This document shows positions 15,836-24,128 of a stretch of DNA of 43,929 bases, piece after piece. The stretch comes from JAEHDI01 sp035455185 (GTDB lineage: Bacteria; Acidobacteriota; Terriglobia; Bryobacterales; Bryobacteraceae). Location of the stretch: positions 1 through 43,929 of the forward strand of contig DATIFQ010000087.1 of assembly GCA_035455185.1 (NCBI GenBank), written 5' to 3'. Position 1 is the stretch's first letter, and every line of letters starts with the position of its first letter. The notes beneath the pieces were generated by a model that was not told the origin of the DNA, searched no databases, and saw nothing but the letters and a program-made list of their open reading frames with translations. The translations under genes and the position numbers were made by a program.

Positions 15836-17461
15836 TCAGCGCTTCTCCGCGTAAACCGTTGCGCCTCCCAACACCGTCATCAGCACCCGCGTCTCTAGGA
15901 TCTCCGGTGGCGCTGCGCGCATGATGTCGTTTGACAGCATCACGAAATCCGCCATCTTTCCCGGTGCCAGTGATCCTTTCTCTTTTTCTTCGAACGCTGC
16001 GTAGGCGCATGTCACCGTCCAGCTCTTGAGCGCCTCCTCGCGCGTCATTCGCTGGTCCGGGAACCATCCGTCCTTCGGATTTCCATCGCGGTCCTGACGC
16101 GTGATGGCGGCGTAAAACCCCCACAGCGGGTTCGGCTCCTCGACGGGGAAGTCGGAACCGTTGGCCACCGGCACGCCGATCGAAAGAAACCGCCGCCAAG
16201 CGTAGCACCCCTTCACGCGCTCCGGCCCCACCCGCGCCTCGGCCCACCGCATGTCGCTCGTGGCGTGCGTCGCCTGCATCGAGGCGATCACTGAGTATTT
16301 GCCGAACAGTTCGAAGTCCCCCGGCGCCACGCACTGCGCGTGTTCGATCCGGAATCGCTTGTCGTTCTTGCTTCCGAGCACGGCCCGGTATGCCTCCAGC
16401 ACATCGTGGTTCGCCCGGTCGCCGATCGCATGGGTGTTCACCTGGAATCCCTTCCCGGCCGCCTGCCGCGCCACGCGCTCCACGTCCTCGCGGGAGAACA
16501 TCACCAGCCCTTTGTTACCAGGATCGTCCGAGTAGGCTTCGAAGAACGCCGCGCCACGCGAGCCCATCGCCCCGTCCGCCACCAACTTGATGCTGCGAAC
16601 CGTTAGCCTGTCGCCGGTCTCGGGTCCGCGCTCAAGGTATTCGCGCCACAGCGGGCCCTCGCCGCCGATCATGGCGTACACGCGAACTGGCAACCGCCCT
16701 TCGCGGATGAGCGCCCGGTACGCAGCCAGTTCCCTCGCGCCCACACCGGCGTCATGAACGCTGGTGATCCCCAGCCGCGCGCATTCCCGGGCTGCACGCT
16801 CGAGTCTGCGGCGAACCTGCTCGTCGGTCGGATTCGGAATCTTCCGCTCCACCAGGCCTTGCGCCGTGTCCACAAGGATTCCAGTCGGCTTGCCATTCGC
16901 GCCGCGCACGATCTTGCCGCCCGGCGGGTCGGCTGTTTTCGCGGTAATGCCAGCGATCTCCAAGGCCTTACGGTTCACCCAAGACGCATGCCCGTCCACG
17001 CGCGTCAAAAAGACAGGATGATCCGGTGCCGCTCGCGAAAGAGGTTCCTCGGTGGGAAAGCGCCCGCCCCAGTTGGTTTGGTCCCAGTTGCGTCCCTGAA
17101 TCCACTCTCCCCGAGTCCGTCCGCTGGCGGCCTTGCGCACGATTTCCGCTACCTCCTCGACCGTGCGCACATACCGGAAGTCGGGATTCTCCAGGCTCTC
17201 CCCCAGCGCCAGCATGTGGACGTGCGAATCGATGAGGCCGGGAATGATGGACGCGCCGCCGGCGTCGATCCGGCGTGTACTGGACCCGGCGAGGCGCGAA
17301 AGATTGTCCCCGATCGCAAGAATTCGCCCGCCTTTGACGGCGATGGCCGAAGCCACCGGATTTCCCGGCTCGGCGGTGTAAATCCGTGCCCCTTCTATCA
17401 GCCAATCGGCGGTCTCGGTGGGTGCCATGACTGCTGCCAATGAGACTAGAATAAGGAACAT
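15836..17461 (-). CDS. Secreted amidohydrolase (YtcJ-like, amidohydrolase 3 family)
   Basis: 541 residues from ATG 17461. The longer upstream open frame is discarded because this start gives a clean signal peptide (FLILVSLAAVMAPTETA). Amidohydrolase features: the metal-binding SHVHM (GLIDSHVHMLALG), FLTRVDGHASWVN, a His in NTHAIGDRAN, IEHAQCV and NGSDFPVEEPNPLWGFYAAI. The C-terminal ring LAPGKMADFVML returns to the small beta domain. Substrates of this family are mostly unknown N-acyl compounds. Its start codon shares two bases with the start codon of the divergent MauE-like gene. Confidence 0.9.
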   Translation of the reverse strand: MFLILVSLAAVMAPTETADWLIEGARIYTAEPGNPVASAIAVKGGRILAIGDNLSRLAGSSTRRIDAGGASIIPGLIDSHVHMLALGESLENPDFRYVRTVEEVAEIVRKAASGRTRGEWIQGRNWDQTNWGGRFPTEEPLSRAAPDHPVFLTRVDGHASWVNRKALEIAGITAKTADPPGGKIVRGANGKPTGILVDTAQGLVERKIPNPTDEQVRRRLERAARECARLGITSVHDAGVGARELAAYRALIREGRLPVRVYAMIGGEGPLWREYLERGPETGDRLTVRSIKLVADGAMGSRGAAFFEAYSDDPGNKGLVMFSREDVERVARQAAGKGFQVNTHAIGDRANHDVLEAYRAVLGSKNDKRFRIEHAQCVAPGDFELFGKYSVIASMQATHATSDMRWAEARVGPERVKGCYAWRRFLSIGVPVANGSDFPVEEPNPLWGFYAAITRQDRDGNPKDGWFPDQRMTREEALKSWTVTCAYAAFEEKEKGSLAPGKMADFVMLSNDIMRAAPPEILETRVLMTVLGGATVYAEKR

Positions 17462-18383
17462 GCACGACAGTATGGCACACGCCGTGGACGAGTCTGCCCC
17501 TTTAGAATGGCCTGCGTGGAAGACGTGGGTCAGCGCGATTTCGGCGGTGCTTCTGGCGATCCTGTTCATCGTTTCCGGCGTCTGGAAGGTCACCGATCCG
17601 CTTGCGGCCGCGGTGAGAATGGCGCAGGCGAAAGTCCCGAATGTGCTCAGTCTTCCGACTGCGATTGGCTTCGGCATCGCCGAAGCGTTCGCCGGTGTCT
17701 TGCTCCTTGTGCCCCGCTTTCGCCGTTGGGGCGCGTGGCTGACCGGCCTCATGCTGGTGGCGTTTCTGATCTACATCGGCGTCCTCTACAACGACCTGCG
17801 AGGAGAAGACTGCAACTGCTTCCCCTGGGTCAAGCGCGCCGTCGGTCCCGCTTTCTTCATCGGCGACGCGATTATGCTCGCGATGGCGGTCCTGGCAGGA
17901 TGGTGGGTAAGGCCTTCACATGGCCTTCGTAGCGCATCGATCATATTTGGCGCGGTCTGTGTCTTCGCGCTAGTCTCGCTCGGAATTCACCTGACGCGCC
18001 AATCCGGCGTTCTGGCGCCAGAAACGGTCACGGTCGACGGGAAGGCTTTCCCCCTGCGTGAGGGCCGAGTGTTCCTCTTCTTCTTTAACCCCGAATGCTC
18101 CCACTGCAACCATTCCGCCAGCGAGTTGGCGAAGCTGGACTGGGGCGAAACCAAGATTGTTGGCGTCGTGACGCAACTGGCCCAGTTTGGGCCTGATTTC
18201 ATGCGGGAAACCGGCCTGAAAGGCGTCGTCACCGCCGATGTCGGCTTGCTCAAGAATGCGTTCTCGTTTGTGGACGTGCCGTTCGGCGTGGCTCTAGAGA
18301 ACGGTCGCCAGCGGGCATCTTTCCCCAACGTCGACCCCGAGCCAGCCGCTGAGACTCTCCGCAAGCTTGGGTTTGTGAACTGA
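17460..18383 (+). CDS. MauE/DoxX-like membrane protein fused to a thioredoxin-like domain
   Basis: 307 residues from ATG 17460 (AAGGA three bases ahead; ATG 17472 is an alternative). The first 190 residues hold about five membrane helices, with the MauE-type DCNCFPW motif in a loop. The C-terminal part is a thioredoxin-like domain with CSHC at 213-216 (FFNPECSHCNHS), expected to be extracytoplasmic. MauE-type proteins work in disulfide formation or redox-cofactor maturation; joining it to a CxxC carrier suggests transfer of electrons across the membrane to a periplasmic thiol. The partner is unknown. A bidirectional terminator follows. Confidence 0.82.
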   Translation: MHDSMAHAVDESAPLEWPAWKTWVSAISAVLLAILFIVSGVWKVTDPLAAAVRMAQAKVPNVLSLPTAIGFGIAEAFAGVLLLVPRFRRWGAWLTGLMLVAFLIYIGVLYNDLRGEDCNCFPWVKRAVGPAFFIGDAIMLAMAVLAGWWVRPSHGLRSASIIFGAVCVFALVSLGIHLTRQSGVLAPETVTVDGKAFPLREGRVFLFFFNPECSHCNHSASELAKLDWGETKIVGVVTQLAQFGPDFMRETGLKGVVTADVGLLKNAFSFVDVPFGVALENGRQRASFPNVDPEPAAETLRKLGFVN

Positions 18384-18399
18384 CACGGCGCGCAAAGTA

Positions 18400-18444
18400 A
18401 AAACGCCCCTGACCCACTCTCGGGCCACGGGCGTTTTCGGTTTT
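18400..18444. terminator. Bidirectional Rho-independent terminator
   Basis: AAAACGCCC (18400-18408) pairs with GGGCGTTTT (18429-18437), with an inner CCC/GGG pairing extending the hairpin. It is followed by CGGTTTT on the plus strand and by A-run/T-run complementarity for the minus strand. It lies between the convergent MauE-like and M48 genes and can serve both. Confidence 0.8.
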
Positions 18445-18454
18445 GCAGAAGGAT

Positions 18455-19468
18455 CTAGCCCCGCCGCTTTAGCGTCGGGCGCTCGTCCGGGTCTTCTTTC
18501 TGCTGGTCCTTGTCCTTCCCCTTGGACTTGTCATCCTCGATCGGCGCGGTGCTCCCGCCCGGCGCCTTGCGGAGCGTCGGCCGGTTCAGATCCTTGTCGT
18601 CCACCTTGCGGCGGTTGTGCATTGCGGAAAGCCGCGTCTTCACTTCGTTGAATTCCGAGGTGTTGACGACGTATTCCGGCTTCGCCTTCAGGATCTCCTG
18701 GATGTTCTTCTGCGCGGTCTTGATCCGGTCGTCCGTCATCGGATGGGTCGAGAAAACTTTGGACATCGTCCCTGGCTTCTTCTTTTCGAGCGTTTGAATC
18801 TTCTCGAAGAAGTCCACGAATGCCGTCGGATCATAACCGGTCTTGTAGAGATACTGCAAGCCGAGCAGGTCCGCCTCTTCCTCGAAGCCGCGGGAGAACG
18901 TCAGGAAGGTGATCGGGATCGCCAGGCCGGCTCCTTGCCGGATGGCGTAGCCCGTCCATCCACCCATGAAGATCAGGGGAATGGAAGCGATGTTCATGAG
19001 CTGGCCGCGGGAGGCCTGTCGCGTGCCGTGCCGGGCCGCCACGTGCGCGATCTCGTGTGCCATCACGCCCGCCAGCTCCGACTCGCTCTCGGCACGGAGG
19101 ATTAGTCCTGAATTCACGAAGAAGAAACCGCCAGGCAGTGCGAACGCGTTGACTTCGTCGCTGTCGAGCACCTTGATCGTGAATGGAACCTTTGCATCAG
19201 AGTTCCGCACAAGGTTCTGGCCGACCCGGTTGACGTACTCCCCGATCACGGGATCATCCACTACCTTCGCCTGCTGCTCGACCTCTTGGGCGAGCTGTTT
19301 GCCGAGCGCGATCTCTTTCTCGAGCGAGTAAAAGTTTACACCCCTGCCGACGTCCCGGTTGCCGATCTCATCCGGGTCTTTCTTCTTGTCTTTTGCGATT
19401 GCAGCGGTGGGAATCAGCACACACGCCGCCACGAGGATGGCCAGCGCCGTTTTGAGCTTGCCCGTCAT
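18455..19468 (-). CDS. M48-family zinc metallopeptidase (secreted, BepA-like)
   Basis: 337 residues from ATG 19468, chosen because AGGAGG lies six bases upstream (complement at 19475-19480). The signal peptide is LKTALAILVAACVLIPTAAIA. The zinc motif is HEIAH (138-142) in GVMAHEIAHVAARHG, with the third ligand in FEEEADLLGLQY. STHPMTDDRI is the conserved downstream segment. The C-terminal 60 residues are charged and low in complexity (Lys, Asp, Glu, Arg, Pro). Family members degrade or chaperone misassembled envelope proteins. Confidence 0.93.
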   Translation of the reverse strand: MTGKLKTALAILVAACVLIPTAAIAKDKKKDPDEIGNRDVGRGVNFYSLEKEIALGKQLAQEVEQQAKVVDDPVIGEYVNRVGQNLVRNSDAKVPFTIKVLDSDEVNAFALPGGFFFVNSGLILRAESESELAGVMAHEIAHVAARHGTRQASRGQLMNIASIPLIFMGGWTGYAIRQGAGLAIPITFLTFSRGFEEEADLLGLQYLYKTGYDPTAFVDFFEKIQTLEKKKPGTMSKVFSTHPMTDDRIKTAQKNIQEILKAKPEYVVNTSEFNEVKTRLSAMHNRRKVDDKDLNRPTLRKAPGGSTAPIEDDKSKGKDKDQQKEDPDERPTLKRRG

Positions 19469-19501
19469 CGCGATCCTCCTTGGTCCCAGAGTGCTAGACC
19501 T

Positions 19502-19507
19502 ATTATA
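19502..19507 (-). promoter_or_regulatory. -10 box for the M48 peptidase
   Basis: TATAAT on the minus strand, 34 bases before the start codon, with the AGGAGG site in between. No consensus -35 was seen. Confidence 0.4.
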
Positions 19508-19553
19508 GTACCCCCCGCTGGGGAGGGACCCCGGTCCCACACTTCATTTAACG

Positions 19554-19559
19554 TATATT
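19554..19559 (+). promoter_or_regulatory. -10-like box placed for a leaderless transcript
   Basis: TATATT (5 of 6) ends seven bases before ATG 19567, and no Shine-Dalgarno is present. No good -35 box was found. Confidence 0.3.
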
Positions 19560-19566
19560 TGTCTTG

Positions 19567-20712
19567 ATGGGTTACGAAAAAGCAACGGAATCCGAAGAGG
19601 TTCCACTTTGGAAGCGCTTCCGGCATTGCTTCCCGGTCACGGAAAGGTTGGTCTACCTGAATCATGCCGGAGTCGCACCTATATGCAAGCCAGCCGCCGA
19701 CGCTATGTCACGGCTTACGGAGGATGCTCTTCAATTCGGTTCCTACCACTACGATTCGTGGTTGGCCACCTACGAAGGGCTGCGGGCGATCGCATCCCGC
19801 CTGATCGGAGCCAGCCGGGACGAAATCGCAATCGTCAAGAATACGTCGGAGGGAATCGCCACGTTGGCTTCAGGTCTGAAGTGGCGGCAGGGCGACAAAA
19901 TCGTCGCCTTTACCGAGGAGTTCTCTGCTAACTACTTCCCTTGGAAACGGTTGGAGGCGCAGGGTGTTACCGTTGAGTGGCTCTCTGTGTTCGACACGTT
20001 CGACAAAATCGACCGGGCGTGCAAGGGCGCGCGTCTGCTCGCCGTCAGCTACGTTCAGTACCTCAGTGGGCATCGCATCAACCTGGAAGTGCTCGGCGAG
20101 ATCTGCAACCTGAGAGGCTGTCTGTTCTTCGTCGATGCCATCCAGGGCCTCGGTGCGTTCCCGCTTGACGTCCGCAGTTCGCGGATCCACGCTCTGTCGG
20201 CGGACGGACACAAGTGGCTGCTGGGCCCGGAAGGGTGCGGCATCCTTTACATTCACAAGAACTTATTCGACTCCGTTGAGCCGCCCATGATCGGCTGGAC
20301 GAATTTCGCACATTCCAGCGACTATGAGTCGCGTGACATGACCCTACGTACCGATGCCGGGCGGTTCGAGTGCGGGACACTTAACACAGTGGGCTGCTTC
20401 GGCCTGCGGGCCTCGATCGAATTCCTGCTCTCGGTCGGCGTCCCAAAAATCGCCGTCGCCGTGCAGTTGCTGGGCGATCAGATTGTCCAGGGGGTCACCG
20501 CCAAGGGCTATCAGGTTCTTGGCCGCAGGACCGCGAGCAATGGCGCCGGAATCGTCTGTTTCCGCCGTTCAGACGTAGACAGCCGTCTGATCGTGCGGGA
20601 CTTGAAAGCGAAAGGGATCGTTGCCGCGAGCCGCCAGGGGTGGGTTCGGGTGTCACCGCACTTCTACATCGCTCCGGACGATATCGATCGCTTGGTTGAA
20701 GAACTTCCGTGA
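19567..20712 (+). CDS. Class V PLP-dependent aminotransferase (cysteine-desulfurase-like)
   Basis: 381 residues with no signal peptide. Fold-type I features: VYLNHAGVAPI near the N-terminus, VKNTSEGIATLASGL, FFVDAIQGLG (PLP-binding Asp) and ADGHKWLLGPEGCGILYI, which holds the Schiff-base Lys. This resembles isopenicillin-N-epimerase-like and SufS-like proteins. The Cys loop typical of group II desulfurases was not recognised, so cysteine desulfurase activity is not claimed. The gene ends four bases from the stop of the convergent hydrogenase protease gene. Confidence 0.87.
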   Translation: MGYEKATESEEVPLWKRFRHCFPVTERLVYLNHAGVAPICKPAADAMSRLTEDALQFGSYHYDSWLATYEGLRAIASRLIGASRDEIAIVKNTSEGIATLASGLKWRQGDKIVAFTEEFSANYFPWKRLEAQGVTVEWLSVFDTFDKIDRACKGARLLAVSYVQYLSGHRINLEVLGEICNLRGCLFFVDAIQGLGAFPLDVRSSRIHALSADGHKWLLGPEGCGILYIHKNLFDSVEPPMIGWTNFAHSSDYESRDMTLRTDAGRFECGTLNTVGCFGLRASIEFLLSVGVPKIAVAVQLLGDQIVQGVTAKGYQVLGRRTASNGAGIVCFRRSDVDSRLIVRDLKAKGIVAASRQGWVRVSPHFYIAPDDIDRLVEELP

Positions 20713-20716
20713 GGGC

Positions 20717-21193
20717 TTAGGCGACCGACGCCGACGCCAGCTCCTGGATCCGTGCCACCGTTCTCGGCACTGCCGCCAGCACAGCCGGATGCATTGCGCC
20801 GCCCACGGTCAAGCAGTCGTGAGGCTCCACCGCCAGGAATAACACCTCCGGCGGAACCTCCAGGCCAAGCTTCCGGCCGAGAGCCAGGACCTGAAACAGC
20901 CCGATGCCGTGTGGAAACTCGCCCGGTAGAGGCGAAATATCGTCCTCCCGAAACTCGTACAGCGTTCCCGGCGGCGCCTTACGTGTTTCGATGACGTCAA
21001 CCACCGCCAGCGATGCGGCGCAGAGAATGTCGTCGAGAAGATGGAAGCCGGACGCCTCCGACGTCACGACCTCCACCCCCTCGATCGACAACTCGTTCAG
21101 ACGCCCGGCGACGCGAATCGCGAACGCATCGTCGCCGAGGATCTCGTTTCCCAGGCAAAGAACTCTCAGCCTTGGAGGTGCTTCGCCTGCCAT
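20717..21193 (-). CDS. [NiFe]-hydrogenase maturation endopeptidase (M52/HyaD family)
   Basis: 158 residues from ATG 21193. It cleaves the C-terminal extension of the large subunit after nickel insertion. Family signs: CLGNEILGDDAFAIRVAGRL, with the nickel-recognising Glu/Asp positions, VVDVIETRKAPPGTLYEF and an FPHGIGLFQVLAL segment including the His. The substrate is surely the large subunit encoded 8 bases upstream, which carries a long C-terminal extension after its CxxC-x2-H motif. The other maturation genes (hypA-F) are not in this window. Confidence 0.92.
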   Translation of the reverse strand: MAGEAPPRLRVLCLGNEILGDDAFAIRVAGRLNELSIEGVEVVTSEASGFHLLDDILCAASLAVVDVIETRKAPPGTLYEFREDDISPLPGEFPHGIGLFQVLALGRKLGLEVPPEVLFLAVEPHDCLTVGGAMHPAVLAAVPRTVARIQELASASVA

Positions 21194-21201
21194 GGAGTGG
21201 C

Positions 21202-22707
21202 TCAGTCTCTCCTCACGCTTCCGTCGTTGTCGCGCCGAAGCGTCGCCGTCGTGGCTCCGTTCGCGTCGCGCACCCGGACAAACAGCGGCATGCTGCCCGG
21301 CAACGAGTGCGTCGCGCAGCCCAGGCAGGGATCGTAGGCTCGGAACGCCATCTCGACCATGTTCAGCACCCCGTCGGAGATCTTGTCGCGGGTAACGAAA
21401 CCTTTCGCGGCCTTCTCCACGCTCATCGCCATTCGCGCTGCGTTGTGCTGGGTGGCCACAATCAGGTTCGCTTTGCGGATCAGGCCCTTCTCGTCGGTCT
21501 GGTAGTGATGGATCAGCGTTCCACGAGGCGCCTCGATCACGCCGATTCCTTCTTTCGGTGTCGCCGTCGGCAGTTTGCGCACGTTTGGATCGGTGAGCTC
21601 CGGATCTTCCGCCAGTTCCTTCATCCGCTCCGCTGCACACAACATCTCGATCATCCGCGCCCAATGGAGTGCCAGCGTATGGTGGACCGGCTTGCCTCCG
21701 AGCGTGGCAAAGAACTGCTCGTAGGCCGCCTGCGCCAGCGGCGTCGGCATTCCATCCGACACGTTCAATCGCGCCAGCGGCGCCACGCTGTAGACCCCGC
21801 TGTCCGCTCCGTCCACGAAGCCCTTCCACCCGATCGGCTTCAGGTAGCAGAACTTCATATAGCTCCACGGTTCGACATGCTCGGCCACGTAGTCGAGATA
21901 TTGATTCTGCGGGAACTTCATCAACTCTTTGCCTTCGGGCGAAACCACGCGCAGCTTGCCGTCGTAAAAGTTGACACGGTTCCGCTCGTCCACCGTGCCC
22001 ATGTAGTGGGTGCGGTGAGTGTAGGTGTCCGAGACGATCAGGTTGACGTAGTCCGAGTTCTTCAGCACCACCTGGTCGAACAGGTCCAGCGTGAATAGGC
22101 AGAAATCCACCGACTCGCCGGCCACCCGCCGGAACTGCTCCTGATCATCCTTCGTGATCCGCTTGGCCACACCGCCGGGAAGCCCGAGAACGGGGTGGAT
22201 CGCCTTACCGCCCACCAGCGTCATCAGGTCGCGCAGCTTCCGGCGGAAGCCGATGACCTTCTTGCCCGCCTCCAGCCCGACCTTGGCTACCACGCCGAGC
22301 ACATTCCGCTCGGCAGCCGGTGCGTTCGGCCCTACCACGAAGTCCGGCCCACCGAGGAAGTAGAAATGCAGTGCATGGTCCTCGGCCATGAAGGTGTTGT
22401 AGAAGAGTTCGCGGATCTTCTTGCCTGCCGGCGGCGGTTCGACCTGGTAGAGGTCGTCTAGCGCCTTCGTCGCCGCCATGTGGTGCGCCGACGGGCAGAC
22501 ACCGCAGATGCGGCTGGTGATCTGGGGCATATCCTCGGCCGGCCTGCCTTCGGCGAACTTCTCGAAGCCGCGCAGCTCCGGTACCTGGAAATACGCGCGT
22601 TCCACCTGACCGGCGTCATCCAGAAAGATATCAATCTTGCCATGGCCTTCCAGGCGCGTAATCGGATCGATGGTGACCCGGCGTGTTGGAGTAGTTTCAA
22701 CCGACAT
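21202..22707 (-). CDS. mvhA: [NiFe] hydrogenase large subunit, MvhA-like (group 3c)
   Basis: 501 residues. It splits H2 at a Ni-Fe centre. The L1 motif RICGVCPSAHH has C68 and C71; the L2 motif DPCLGCATH (459-467) has C461 and C464. About 34 residues follow the last His and should be removed by the protease encoded next. The start RRVTIDPITRLEGHGKI is the usual N-terminal motif. There is no signal peptide, so the enzyme is cytoplasmic. Sequence and gene order (mvhD-mvhG-mvhA next to hdrABC) fit the F420-non-reducing hydrogenase that feeds HdrABC in methanogens and in some bacteria. Start: GGAGG eight bases upstream. Confidence 0.95.
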   Translation of the reverse strand: MSVETTPTRRVTIDPITRLEGHGKIDIFLDDAGQVERAYFQVPELRGFEKFAEGRPAEDMPQITSRICGVCPSAHHMAATKALDDLYQVEPPPAGKKIRELFYNTFMAEDHALHFYFLGGPDFVVGPNAPAAERNVLGVVAKVGLEAGKKVIGFRRKLRDLMTLVGGKAIHPVLGLPGGVAKRITKDDQEQFRRVAGESVDFCLFTLDLFDQVVLKNSDYVNLIVSDTYTHRTHYMGTVDERNRVNFYDGKLRVVSPEGKELMKFPQNQYLDYVAEHVEPWSYMKFCYLKPIGWKGFVDGADSGVYSVAPLARLNVSDGMPTPLAQAAYEQFFATLGGKPVHHTLALHWARMIEMLCAAERMKELAEDPELTDPNVRKLPTATPKEGIGVIEAPRGTLIHHYQTDEKGLIRKANLIVATQHNAARMAMSVEKAAKGFVTRDKISDGVLNMVEMAFRAYDPCLGCATHSLPGSMPLFVRVRDANGATTATLRRDNDGSVRRD

Positions 22708-22710
22708 GAG

Positions 22711-23682
22711 CTATGCCTCCAATGTCTTCCGTTTCAGCAGAGATGCCGGCAGGCTGTACCGGTAGAACGTACCGACGGGATCGGGAATCCCTGCCAGAAC
22801 CTTCTCGATATCGGTATCGTCCTTGGCCTCGATGATCGACGCCAGCGCCGTCAGGGCCTTGCCGCCGTAATCGCGAACCCGGCTCGTCGGCCCGTAGCAG
22901 CCCGTGCACGGCATGTTGCCCTTCGTGCAGAGCCCCCCGCAGCCTCCGCGTGTTGCCGGTCCCAGGCAGAGCAACCCTTGAGCGAGCAGGCACTTTTCCG
23001 GGTCGGCGATGATCTGGTGCGGCCGCTTGAACTCCGCGAGTTCCAGCTTGTCGGGACGCGTGTCCCGCCGCGGGCACTCATCGCAAAGCGCGCGGTCCGG
23101 CGCCAGCACGGTGCCCTTTGGCGGCAGATTCCCGCTCAGCAACGTCTCGACGGCGTCCAGTACCAACTTCGCCGCCGGCGCGCACCCTGGGATGTAGTAG
23201 TCGACATCCACCACCTGGTCGAGCGTCCGGACCGTGTTATAAAGCATCGGCAGCGTAGGCGTTCTGCCGTTGTCTTTGTATGCGGTCTGCGGTGTCGTGC
23301 CCTCGGGATTCACCGTGCTCGGCGACCCCTTGTAGACCGCCTCGAGAATCGCCGAACGATCCCACAGGTTCGCGAGTCCCGGGATGCCGCCCAACTGCGA
23401 GCAGGAGCCCAGCGCGACCATTACCTTGGACTTCCGCCGCAGCAGGTGTGCCATCTCCTCCTGCTCCGTGCTCCGTATCGCGCCGTTGAGGAACGTCGCC
23501 ACGATCCCACCGTCCGGTATCGCTTCGATGTCCTTGCGCTTGAAGTCCAACGCCACCGGCCACAGCACGATCTCGACCGCCGCCGACACTTCCAGGATCT
23601 TCTCGGCGAGATCGACCACGGCCTCCTCGCAACCGCCGCAGGAGGCGCACCAGTAGAATGCAACTTTTGCCTTCTCACTCAT
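22711..23682 (-). CDS. mvhG: [NiFe] hydrogenase small subunit, MvhG-like
   Basis: 323 residues, with no Tat signal, so cytoplasmic. The proximal-cluster motif WCASCGGCEE has C12, C15 and C18. Further Cys groups lie in MVALGSCSQLGGIPG, YYIPGCAPA, LCDECPRRD and CGGLCTKGNMPCTGCYGP, enough for three [4Fe-4S] clusters. It carries electrons from MvhA to MvhD. Its start overlaps the mvhD stop by 4 bases (ATGA), and mvhA follows after 3 bases. Confidence 0.94.
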   Translation of the reverse strand: MSEKAKVAFYWCASCGGCEEAVVDLAEKILEVSAAVEIVLWPVALDFKRKDIEAIPDGGIVATFLNGAIRSTEQEEMAHLLRRKSKVMVALGSCSQLGGIPGLANLWDRSAILEAVYKGSPSTVNPEGTTPQTAYKDNGRTPTLPMLYNTVRTLDQVVDVDYYIPGCAPAAKLVLDAVETLLSGNLPPKGTVLAPDRALCDECPRRDTRPDKLELAEFKRPHQIIADPEKCLLAQGLLCLGPATRGGCGGLCTKGNMPCTGCYGPTSRVRDYGGKALTALASIIEAKDDTDIEKVLAGIPDPVGTFYRYSLPASLLKRKTLEA

Positions 23683-24128
23683 GACGCAGCTACCTCCTCC
23701 AACTCTGGCTCGATGGCGGGGTTCATCTTACGTGGCCCGAGCGCCCGCAACTTCTGAACCATGTCGTTGACCACGGTCCGCACCCGGTCGCCCTCCGCGG
23801 CGGAGATCCACTCGAGGCGAAAACGCTCCTCCTCAATGCCCATCTCGCGCAGCGTGCGCTTCAGCAGGTAATACCGCCGTAGCGCTTTATAGTTGCCCTC
23901 CTGGTAGTGGCAGTCACCCGGGTGGCACCCGCCGATCAGCACGCCGTCAGCGCCCTTCGCGAACGCTTCGAGCACAAACTGCGGGTCCACGCGGCCCGAA
24001 CACATGACGCGAATCACGCGCGTGTTCGCGGCGTACTTCATGCGAGACGTTCCCGCCAGGTCCGCCGCCAGGTAGGTACACCAGTTACAGAAGAAGGCGA
24101 CGATTTTCGGTTCGTAATTCTCAGGCAT
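23679..24128 (-). CDS. mvhD: MvhD-like iron-sulfur subunit linking hydrogenase to HdrA
   Basis: 149 residues. It matches the MvhD/FlpD family: FFCNWCTYLAADLAG near the N-terminus, RVMCSGRVDP and IGGCHPGDCHYQEGN supply the Cys residues for the [2Fe-2S] cluster region. In methanogens this small protein passes electrons from MvhAG to the FAD of HdrA. The start lies within the last codons of hdrA (8-base overlap) with AAGGAG at proper spacing inside that gene, so the two proteins should be made in equal amounts. Confidence 0.94.
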   Translation of the reverse strand: MPENYEPKIVAFFCNWCTYLAADLAGTSRMKYAANTRVIRVMCSGRVDPQFVLEAFAKGADGVLIGGCHPGDCHYQEGNYKALRRYYLLKRTLREMGIEEERFRLEWISAAEGDRVRTVVNDMVQKLRALGPRKMNPAIEPELEEVAAS

